This document shows positions 1 through 5,169 of a DNA stretch of 5,244 bases, piece by piece. The stretch covers positions 1 through 5,244 of the forward strand of contig JAZNSG010000045.1 of NCBI GenBank assembly GCA_045591035.1, read 5' to 3'. The number at the start of each line of letters is the position of its first letter. Positions within the stretch are counted from its first letter, which is position 1. The position numbers and the translations under genes were made by a program. Under the pieces are notes generated by a model, which did not search any database, had not been told where the DNA came from, and was given only the letters and a program-made list of their open reading frames with translations. Source of the DNA: SIG440 sp045591035. Its GTDB lineage: Bacteria > Bacillota > Clostridia > Monoglobales > Monoglobaceae.

Positions 1-42
1 AATACTCCGCCTCTAAATGATTTAAAGAGAGGGGATAATGTT

Positions 43-387
43 ATGGGATTTGAATTTCAAACAAGGACCGTAGAGCTTGAAATCTGCGGCAAAAAATATA
101 AAGTTACTACAGACAATAATACAGACAAAATGTGTAAGGACATCAAGAAACAAGCGGATGAGATGATGAAGCGTCTTCAAAAGGATGCAGAATCTGTCAC
201 AGATGATGAGGTTTGTGATTTCTTCTTTGAGAACATAGATAAACTTCTTGGAAAAGGCATTTCTACTGCTATATTTATGGGTAGAGAAAGAAACTTTCTT
301 GATGCGGCACAGCTGTTTAATTATATAGTTAAAGAACTTACTGCAGAGGCGGTGCAAAATATAAAAATTTTTGAGGATAAAAGATGA
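43..387 (+). CDS. DUF6673-like phage protein, probable tail assembly chaperone (first of pair)
   Basis: This 114-residue acidic, helix-rich soluble protein has no membrane segment or signal peptide. The N-terminus (VELEICGKKYKVTTDN, residues 10-25) resembles the short beta-rich start of DUF6673-type phage proteins, and the rest is charged helix (KKQADEMMKRLQKDAE) ending in a FLDAAQLFNYIVKEL segment. Its place, directly before a Gp15-family gene and upstream of the tape measure gene, is where siphophages encode the first tail assembly chaperone (analogous to lambda gpG), which binds the tape measure protein during tube polymerisation. That role is inferred from position. The ATG at 43 is preceded by GAGAGGGG at 27-34, 8 bases away. 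The frame is open back to base 1, so an upstream start cannot be fully excluded, but the Shine-Dalgarno site favours 43. The stop overlaps the next start as ATGA. The family assignment is from memory of the sequence pattern. Confidence 0.8.
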   Translation: MGFEFQTRTVELEICGKKYKVTTDNNTDKMCKDIKKQADEMMKRLQKDAESVTDDEVCDFFFENIDKLLGKGISTAIFMGRERNFLDAAQLFNYIVKELTAEAVQNIKIFEDKR

Positions 388-944
388 ATATACTAACGGA
401 ACGTTTGCCGGAAAGTGTGGTTGTCAATAACAAGGAATACAAAATAAAGACGGATTTTAAGATATGGATGAGATTTGCTCAGTCAATTTTTTCATCGAAT
501 GTTGAATACAAAGAACTTGCTAAGGCTATATGTGAAATATTTGAGGAAATACCTCCGAATTTGATGGGAGCTTTATCTGCAATAATGGACTTTTATACAT
601 TGAGAAAAAAAGCAGATGGCGAAGAGGGGACGACAAATAAACAGCAAGTATTTGATTTTAACCTTGATTCCGGGTTGATTTATGCTGCGTTTTTGCAGCA
701 GTACAGAATTGATTTGACAAAGGCTGATATACATTGGTGGGTGTTTAAAACACTGTTTGATAACCTATCAGAAGATACTCAGTTTGTCAAGGTTATGCAG
801 TTTAGGTGTAAGGATATATCCTCAATCAAGGACAAAGAAATGAAAAGCTATTATATGCGCATGAAAAGAAGATATGCTTTGCCGGACAATCGTTCTGAAA
901 AGGAAAAGGAAAAAGCTTTCGCAAACGCTTTAAGGGTGATTTAG
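384..944 (+). CDS. Gp15-family phage tail protein (second tail assembly chaperone)
   Basis: This 186-residue protein matches the Bacteriophage Gp15 family (PF06854), typified in Listeria and other Firmicute siphophages. Visible family features are an N-terminal start with a short beta region (LPESVVVNNKEYKIKTDF), the central YRIDLTKADIHWWVFKTLF segment (about residues 107-125), then the FRCKDIS segment and a basic C-terminal helix (YYMRMKRRYALPD). Gp15 genes normally sit directly before the tape measure gene and are thought to act with the preceding ORF as tail assembly chaperones (gpT-like). The exact biochemical role is not shown by the sequence. The ATG overlaps the upstream stop by 4 bases (ATGA), and GAGG at 373-376 lies 7 bases before it, so translational coupling is likely. 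Unlike the usual layout, 628 bases separate its stop from the tape measure start. Confidence 0.88.
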   Translation: MNILTERLPESVVVNNKEYKIKTDFKIWMRFAQSIFSSNVEYKELAKAICEIFEEIPPNLMGALSAIMDFYTLRKKADGEEGTTNKQQVFDFNLDSGLIYAAFLQQYRIDLTKADIHWWVFKTLFDNLSEDTQFVKVMQFRCKDISSIKDKEMKSYYMRMKRRYALPDNRSEKEKEKAFANALRVI

Positions 945-962
945 TAGCTCCAAAAGTTATTA

Positions 963-991
963 TTGTAAAAAGTAATTTGATGTGGTAGAAT
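963..991 (+). promoter_or_regulatory. Extended -10 sigma-A-type promoter for the structured RNA
   Basis: A -35-like TTGTAA (963-968, 4 of 6 consensus) is separated by 17 bases from TAGAAT (986-991, 5 of 6). The bases TGG directly before the hexamer make a TGn extended -10. The predicted transcription start, about 6-8 bases downstream (997-999), falls exactly at the foot of the long hairpin that begins at 998. That coincidence supports both calls. It lies in the noncoding gap after the Gp15 stop. No start has been mapped, and in AT-rich DNA such matches also arise by chance. Confidence 0.6.
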
Positions 992-996
992 AAAAG

Positions 997-1149
997 GGCC
1001 GAGTCAATTTAATAATAATAGTCATAAGTATGTGTTTTGGTTTTAGGTAAAAACGCAGGCTCTATTTTCATACTTGTGATTAGTATTGGATTGACTTGGC
1101 GGTCTGAGCTGTGCGTTTTTCGCGTGCGGCTCTATACCGCACGCTTTTT
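997..1149 (+). ncRNA. Putative structured noncoding RNA, about 150 nt, family not recognised
   Basis: The segment between a promoter-like site and an intrinsic terminator contains strong self-complementarity and no credible ORF. Helix P1 pairs 998-1014 with 1084-1100 (17 bp with three G-U pairs). After a small asymmetric bulge (1015-1018 against 1083), P2 pairs 1019-1032 with 1069-1082 (14 bp with two G-U pairs). The 36-base apical loop (1033-1068) contains AAAAACGCAGGCTC (1049-1062), complementary to GAGCTGTGCGTTTTT (1106-1120) with one bulged G. The RNA ends in the hairpin at 1122-1144 followed by T's. The tail pairing ends at 1120 and the terminator stem starts at 1122, so they need not compete; this argues for a free-standing small RNA rather than a riboswitch-type attenuator. 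It does not fit tRNA, tmRNA, 6S, a CRISPR repeat or any ribozyme core I could recall. Its function is unknown: candidates are a regulatory RNA of the lysogen, a partner of the membrane protein gene at 1236, or a leader controlling read-through. Confidence 0.65.
1122..1149 (+). terminator. Intrinsic terminator of the structured RNA
   Basis: A perfect 8-bp GC-rich stem, GCGTGCGG (1122-1129) with CCGCACGC (1137-1144), closes a 7-base loop and is followed directly by TTTTT (1145-1149), then ATTTA. It acts on the + strand only: the minus-strand continuation is A-rich rather than a T-run. It lies inside a late operon, upstream of the membrane protein and tape measure genes, so late transcription must read through it, be antiterminated, or be reduced here. 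Confidence 0.87.
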
Positions 1150-1150
1150 A

Positions 1151-1180
1151 TTTACAATAATTTTTGGGAGGTGTAATAAT
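1151..1180 (+). promoter_or_regulatory. Possible promoter for the small membrane protein gene
   Basis: TTTACA (1151-1156, 5 of 6 match to TTGACA) is followed after 18 bases by AATAAT (1175-1180, 5 of 6 match to TATAAT). It starts immediately after the T-run of the RNA terminator and would start transcription near 1187, about 50 bases before the ATG at 1236. A promoter directly after a terminator fits an independently expressed moron gene. The region is very AT-rich, so the match is only suggestive. Confidence 0.38.
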
Positions 1181-1205
1181 TCTGCAAACTGTAAATGGAG
1201 AGTAG
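1166..1205 (+). other. Orphan Shine-Dalgarno sequence with no ATG, possible 8-codon leader or gene-start remnant
   Basis: GGGAGGTG (1166-1173) is one of the strongest anti-16S complements in the window, yet no ATG, GTG or TTG starts a usable frame at the right distance; the GTG at 1171 is followed directly by TAA. In frame at suitable spacing are ATT (1179) and CTG (1182), leading to a reading frame that stops at TAG 1203-1205 after 8 codons (LQTVNGE after the start). It may be a leader peptide with a non-standard start, or the leftover 5' end of a gene lost when the cassette was inserted. It overlaps the possible promoter spacer. Confidence 0.3.
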
Positions 1206-1235
1206 CGGAATATTACATAGAAATGAGGAAAAGAT

Positions 1236-1490
1236 ATGAAACATATTGACGATATAAAAAATTACTTTCTTACAAAAAATGGGCACTACTTTAAAAAAGA
1301 AGAAATGCCCAGTTATGATTCTCCTGAAATGAAATTTTTGCAAGGTGTAGAAATAGATGATAAGTTGGACAGTATTGAAACGCACACAAAAACAATAAAA
1401 ATTATTATGTTGGCTTTTCTTGCGATAAATGGAATTTCTCTCATAATATCATTTGTATCGCTTTTAAAATTATTGAGCTTTTTCAAATAG
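1236..1490 (+). CDS. Small membrane protein, probable moron gene product of unknown function
   Basis: This 84-residue protein has a polar, charged N-terminal half (residues 1-52, including KKEEMPSYDSPEMKF) and one long hydrophobic stretch at about 54-83 (IKIIMLAFLAINGISLIISF onward), ending in LLKLLSFFK. That is either one C-terminal transmembrane anchor or a tight hairpin. The segment before it (DDKLDSIETHTKTIK) has amphipathic helix or coiled-coil character, as in some XhlA/BhlA-like small phage membrane proteins, but I do not claim homology. GAGG at 1225-1228 lies 7 bases before the ATG. The gene is bracketed by an upstream terminator with a possible promoter and by a strong terminator just after its stop, between Gp15 and the tape measure gene: the signature of a moron. 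Superinfection exclusion, a small toxin, or another lysogen-expressed membrane function are possible; none is shown. Confidence 0.75.
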   Translation: MKHIDDIKNYFLTKNGHYFKKEEMPSYDSPEMKFLQGVEIDDKLDSIETHTKTIKIIMLAFLAINGISLIISFVSLLKLLSFFK

Positions 1491-1512
1491 AAATAAAAAT
1501 TAAAATAGATAT

Positions 1513-1543
1513 AAGCATTACACAAAAGTGTAGTGCTTTTTTT
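1513..1543 (+). terminator. Intrinsic terminator after the small membrane protein gene
   Basis: AAGCATTACAC (1513-1523) pairs with GTGTAGTGCTT (1528-1538) as an 11-bp stem with one G-U pair and an AAAA loop, and the T-run continues to 1543. It begins 22 bases after the membrane protein stop and ends 29 bases before the tape measure start. This closes the cassette and would limit transcription into the tape measure gene unless bypassed. Confidence 0.87.
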
Positions 1544-1558
1544 GTACCCATTTTTAAG

Positions 1559-1575
1559 AAAGGAGTGATGATTTG
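1559..1575 (+). promoter_or_regulatory. Ribosome binding site fixing the TTG start of the tape measure gene
   Basis: AAAGGAG (1559-1565) lies 7 bases before TTG at 1573. The nearby ATG at 1568 is out of frame and reaches TAA after four codons, so TTG is the only start served by this site. The next in-frame ATG is deep inside the tape measure domain (codon 71), well after the conserved N-terminus. Confidence 0.75.
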
Positions 1576-4383
1576 GGCGTAAACAATGACGGAACTTTGC
1601 GGTATGATACCAAGGTAGACTTAAGTGGATTTAAAAAGGGTCTTGCGGAGATAAAAAAAGATGCTTTAAAAGATTCGGGAGAAGTCCTAAAAAGTTTCAA
1701 TAAGACTGCAAAAGCAATAGCTTTAAGTGCTGCATCAATCGGAGCGGGTATTGTTGCTGTTGGTGTTAAGTATAACGCTCAAATGGAGCAATATAACGCT
1801 GGGTTTACTACGATGCTTGGTAGTGCCGAAAAAGCACAAAAGCTGATGGGAGATTTGAAAGGATTTGCCGCAAAGACACCTTTTGAACTTACTGACCTTG
1901 CAAACGCAAGTACGACGCTTTTAGCTTTTGGTGAAGATGTTGAACAACTTATGCCCGACTTGAAAATGTTGGGCGATATTTCTCTTGGTAACGCCGAAAA
2001 ATTTAAAGGTCTGGCGCTTGTTTTTGGTCAGGTGCAATCCCAAGGTAGGCTAATGGGACAAGATCTCCTGCAGATGATAAATCAGGGCTTTAACCCGTTG
2101 CAGATTATATCAGAAAAGACGGGGAAAAGTGTTGCTACCCTAAAGGATGAAATGGCAAAAGGCCAAATCAGTTTTGAAATGGTTGCCGATGCTATGAAAG
2201 CTGCAACCAGTGAGGGCGGACAGTTCTATAATGCTATGGAAAAGCAGTCCAAAACTCTTAATGGTCAGTGGTCAACGTTAAAGGATAATGTGGTCGCTCT
2301 TACGGGGGAAATGGCATCTGGAATTTCTGAAAAGTTGACAGAGGATGTTTTGCCTAAACTGATAAAACATGTAGAAACACTTACGCAAATGTGGGAAGAT
2401 GGGCGTTTGCAGGACTATATTGGAACTGCGACAGCTGCTCTAGTAACGTTTGGAACAGCAATAACCGCTTTAAATATCATCCTTTTTGTAAATGATATGG
2501 CTCAATTAACAAGTGGTGTAAAGAACTATACAACGGCCACAAAAGCAGGAGCGGCAGCTCAAAAGTTAATGAATGCAGAGCTGTTAAAAAATCCGTATAC
2601 TTTAGTTGCTGCAGCTCTTGCCGCACTTGTCGCAGGGATTATAACATTGGAGGCAACACATAAATCCGTTACGAATGAACTGCTCGAAGAAGTAAACGAA
2701 GTTGCGACAGCCCATGACGACGCGGTAAAGGCTATAGAGAAGAACAAAGAAGCTGAAATAGCTGCTGCTGAAAAGGCAAAAATTTATAAAAATGAGCTTT
2801 ATTCTTTGCATGATGAGTTAAAAAAGGGAACTGTAACTCAAGAAGAGGCAAACATTGTAACTGAGAATTTTAAAACTGTTGCTGGAAAGCTCGAAGAACT
2901 CATTCCTGGTATTTCTGATGCTTTGTATGATGAAACAGGTGAAATAAACCTTCAAAGAGAAGCTATCGATAAATTGTGCGATTCTTATTATGAATTAATG
3001 TATGCCAAAGCTACAGCAAATGCAGCAGAAGAATTAATTAGCGAGAGTGCAAAAGTCCTTGTTGAACAAAAAAGGATACAAAATGAGGCAAAAACACAAG
3101 CGGATAAGGCTATTGCTGAACGCAAAGGCCTTGTTAAGGTCGACTATGTGGATGCTGATGGAAATGTGTATAAGGAACGACCTGAGGGAATAATTACATT
3201 TGAGCAAATACACCATGATGTTATTGAAAAAGACGAAGAACTGACTGAGGTTATTGAAGACAGCAATGAGGCTTGGAAGGCAGCGCAGTCCGAGATTGAT
3301 GCTGTCAACAAAGAAATATCAGGATATTTGGCTGTTTTAAAAGATGCGGAAACAGAAGTGTCTCGCCTTACAAAAACTGAAGAGAGCTTAGGCAAAGAAA
3401 CTAAAAAAACAGCCAATACAGTTGTTGAAGAGACAACTAAAACAACTGTAAATAGAACAAAAGCTTTTGAAGAACAGTATAAAAATCTTAAAAGGTCGCT
3501 TGAGCGGGGAGAAATCGTCCACGCTGACTACTACAAAGGACTTGAAAAGCTACGCGATACATATTTTAAAGAGGGTTCTGATGAGTGGGAAAAGTACACT
3601 GAAGAACTTGCCGATTTTACGGAAGATACTTTTGATGATTGTCTTGATAAACTTGACGATTTAAAAGAAGAATCGCTTGATAAGATTCGGGAGTTAAAAG
3701 ATGAGCAAGATGCTTTGACAAAAAAGCTGATGTCGGATAAATCGCCTGTTGAGTTTGGTACAGTAGACGGCGAAAAATTTGCTATACTTGCTGACTACAA
3801 TCAGGAAAACAACAAACTGAGAAAATACAAGAGTATGCTTGATGAACTCGGCGAGGCACGTGCTGACCTTCCTGAAACGGTTTATGCAGAACTTGCTGAA
3901 ATGGACATTGACCAGGCTATGAAATATGTGGAGGCTCTTCTTAATGCAACCGAGCATCAATATAATGCTTTTTTGGAAAACCGTGCATTAAATGAAGAAC
4001 TGGCACATCAAAACAGCTCAAAGTTGTTGTCTGCTGAAGCTGAAGGAATGAAAAGAATTCTGGAGGAAAAGTTTGGCGAACTCCCGGAAGATTTCTTTGA
4101 TTTGGGCGATGAAAGCGCAACGGCCTTTGGTGATGCTTTTTTGGCGGAGCTTGAGCATGTAATGCAAACGGTTAAGGCAACTGTGATGGCGGAGATGAGC
4201 AAAATAACAAATGCTGCCGTGGTTAGTTTTTCATCGGGCATAGGAGGTGGAGCCACTTCTATTACAAACAATAATAATTATTCGTCATCATATACATTCA
4301 ATTCATCACAAGACACAACAACGGCTCAATTACAGGCGGCAAGAGATGCAGCAACTATAGAAAGACTTAGAGGAGGTAATTAA
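1573..4383 (+). CDS. Phage tail tape measure protein
   Basis: This 936-residue protein sets tail length and occupies the tail lumen; it may help DNA entry during infection. Residues about 65-265 match the tape measure N-terminal domain (TIGR02675 type): the MEQYNAGFTTMLGSAEKAQK segment at 71-90, AKTPFEL at 100-106, and QGRLMGQDLLQMINQGFNP at 157-175. Hydrophobic stretches at about 46-66, 283-308 and 341-360 are typical of tape measure proteins and could insert into the host membrane at DNA delivery. From about 365 to 880 it is mostly charged helix and coiled coil rich in E, K and D. The C-terminus is low-complexity (NNNN from 899, then S/T/N/Y-rich) and ends in a helix, ERLRGGN. No lysozyme or peptidase domain is evident. 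At about 0.15 nm per residue it predicts a tail of roughly 140 nm. The start is TTG. The stop is one base before the next gene. Confidence 0.96.
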   Translation: MGVNNDGTLRYDTKVDLSGFKKGLAEIKKDALKDSGEVLKSFNKTAKAIALSAASIGAGIVAVGVKYNAQMEQYNAGFTTMLGSAEKAQKLMGDLKGFAAKTPFELTDLANASTTLLAFGEDVEQLMPDLKMLGDISLGNAEKFKGLALVFGQVQSQGRLMGQDLLQMINQGFNPLQIISEKTGKSVATLKDEMAKGQISFEMVADAMKAATSEGGQFYNAMEKQSKTLNGQWSTLKDNVVALTGEMASGISEKLTEDVLPKLIKHVETLTQMWEDGRLQDYIGTATAALVTFGTAITALNIILFVNDMAQLTSGVKNYTTATKAGAAAQKLMNAELLKNPYTLVAAALAALVAGIITLEATHKSVTNELLEEVNEVATAHDDAVKAIEKNKEAEIAAAEKAKIYKNELYSLHDELKKGTVTQEEANIVTENFKTVAGKLEELIPGISDALYDETGEINLQREAIDKLCDSYYELMYAKATANAAEELISESAKVLVEQKRIQNEAKTQADKAIAERKGLVKVDYVDADGNVYKERPEGIITFEQIHHDVIEKDEELTEVIEDSNEAWKAAQSEIDAVNKEISGYLAVLKDAETEVSRLTKTEESLGKETKKTANTVVEETTKTTVNRTKAFEEQYKNLKRSLERGEIVHADYYKGLEKLRDTYFKEGSDEWEKYTEELADFTEDTFDDCLDKLDDLKEESLDKIRELKDEQDALTKKLMSDKSPVEFGTVDGEKFAILADYNQENNKLRKYKSMLDELGEARADLPETVYAELAEMDIDQAMKYVEALLNATEHQYNAFLENRALNEELAHQNSSKLLSAEAEGMKRILEEKFGELPEDFFDLGDESATAFGDAFLAELEHVMQTVKATVMAEMSKITNAAVVSFSSGIGGGATSITNNNNYSSSYTFNSSQDTTTAQLQAARDAATIERLRGGN

Positions 4384-4384
4384 G

Positions 4385-4735
4385 ATGTTATATATTGAAG
4401 ATTTGAAGAGAGCATATTTATTGAAGAGAAGTGTTGAAAAGACCGAGAATGCAATAAGTGAGATAAAAAAACATGACAAAAACTTGATTTGCTCTAAAGA
4501 ATGTGAAATGCTTGAGTATAAGTTATCTATTTTAAACGGTAGCTTACTGGAAATTGTAGATTTTATAAAGGATTGCAAAGACTCTTTAGTTAGCCAAGCT
4601 ATGTATAACAGATATTTATGTGGAAAATCGTGGGAACAGGTATCGTTGGCATTAGGTGGTTATTGCACTGCAGATTGTATTCGCAAGATGGTTGAAAGAT
4701 ACTTACAGAAAAAGGGAATAACAAGGAGAGAATAA
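4385..4735 (+). CDS. Small protein with sigma-region-4-like helix-turn-helix, in the tail-lysis interval
   Basis: This 116-residue basic protein has an N-terminal helical, coiled-coil-like half (about residues 5-66) and a C-terminal segment (about 70-110: MYNRYLCGKSWEQVSLALGG, then a TADCIRKMVERYL recognition-like helix). This resembles the helix-turn-helix of sigma-70 region 4 and of ArpU/DUF1492-type phage regulators. It contains six cysteines, including two CX3C pairs (C36/C40 and C94/C98). AGGAGGT at 4371-4377, inside the end of the tape measure gene, is 7 bases before the ATG, and the stop overlaps the holin start (TAATG), so it is cotranscribed with tape measure and holin. A DNA-binding regulator is the natural reading, but late regulators usually sit upstream of the terminase genes, so a structural or non-DNA-binding role is possible. 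The family is inferred from pattern only. Confidence 0.65.
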   Translation: MLYIEDLKRAYLLKRSVEKTENAISEIKKHDKNLICSKECEMLEYKLSILNGSLLEIVDFIKDCKDSLVSQAMYNRYLCGKSWEQVSLALGGYCTADCIRKMVERYLQKKGITRRE

Positions 4736-5169
4736 TGAATATTTCGACAATAAAAGTATACTGCTGTACGGCAGCAGGAATAATTGGTGGCTTTATAGCA
4801 AGGCTTTTGGGGGGATGGACGAAGGATGTGACCACATTAATTATATTTATGGCAATTGACTTTGTTATGGGTATTGTTGTCGCAGGAGTCTTCCACAAGA
4901 GCAATAAGTCAGACACGGGAGCAATCAGCAGCCGTGCAGGGTGGAAAGGTTTATGTAAAAAGTGTGCTACGTTAATCTTTGTTGTTATGGCGTATAGATT
5001 TGATGTGACTTTGGGAACGGATTACATAAAAACAACGGCAATAATTGGTTTTATTACCAATGAGGCAATATCTATAATTGAAAATGCCGGGCTTATGGGG
5101 GTTCCTCTCCCGGAAGTAATAAAAAGAGCTATTGAGATACTTAAGAATAAAGGAGATGGAGAGGAATGA
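4735..5169 (+). CDS. Phage holin, TcdE/Cph1 type (Phage_holin_4_1)
   Basis: This 144-residue integral membrane protein is of the bacteriophage holin family PF05105 (toxin secretion/phage lysis holin, TIGR01593). It would form holes in the cytoplasmic membrane late in infection and release the endolysin. Hydrophobic segments lie at about 8-27, 32-53, 74-88 and 97-115. Family features are the aspartate and glycine in TM2 (D42, G46 in IDFVMGIVVAG), the SSRAGWKGLCKK loop (65-76), and the NEAISIIENAGLMGVPLP motif (109-126), followed by a charged C-terminal tail (KNKGDGEE). Length is normal for the family. AAGGAGAG at 4723-4730 precedes the ATG, which overlaps the upstream stop by one base. The gene overlaps the next start as ATGA, matching a holin-first lysis cassette. 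Confidence 0.93.
   Translation: MNISTIKVYCCTAAGIIGGFIARLLGGWTKDVTTLIIFMAIDFVMGIVVAGVFHKSNKSDTGAISSRAGWKGLCKKCATLIFVVMAYRFDVTLGTDYIKTTAIIGFITNEAISIIENAGLMGVPLPEVIKRAIEILKNKGDGEE

Noticed and set aside
340..390. Possible lambda G/GT-like programmed -1 frameshift joining the two chaperone genes, suggested by the A- and T-rich run at 363-372.
   Set aside because: No X XXY YYZ heptamer is in the zero frame there, and the -1 frame meets TAA at 378-380 just before the second gene's ATG. A Shine-Dalgarno at 373-376 and the ATGA overlap explain expression by reinitiation.
1031..1057. CRISPR repeat or tracrRNA-like element, suggested by GTTTT and AAAAC ends around 1034-1054.
   Set aside because: Only one copy is present, with no spacer array or cas genes, and the pairing is explained as part of the RNA loop.
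998..1149. A riboswitch controlling the downstream membrane protein gene.
   Set aside because: The structured domain and its tail pairing end at 1120, before the terminator stem at 1122, so no clear antiterminator shares bases with the terminator. No known aptamer core was recognised. Kept as a minor alternative only.
1037..1249. A 70-codon + strand open frame across the intergenic region.
   Set aside because: It starts at TTG without a Shine-Dalgarno site, runs through the long hairpin and the perfect intrinsic terminator, and gives a cysteine- and arginine-rich product with no family character.
1152..1525. Minus-strand open frames opposite the small membrane protein gene, considered as an antisense toxin or antitoxin.
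   Set aside because: They lack ribosome binding sites, their composition is the complement of AT-rich coding DNA (F/Y/I-rich), and no minus-strand promoter or terminator supports them.
2559..4271. Several minus-strand and one + strand alternative open frames inside the tape measure gene.
   Set aside because: All are shadows of the long tape measure reading frame, without ribosome binding sites or recognisable domains.
4599..4916. Minus-strand open frame of 105 codons opposite the helix-turn-helix and holin genes.
   Set aside because: It overlaps two well-supported + strand genes, and its hydrophobic, proline-containing product mirrors the holin membrane segments.
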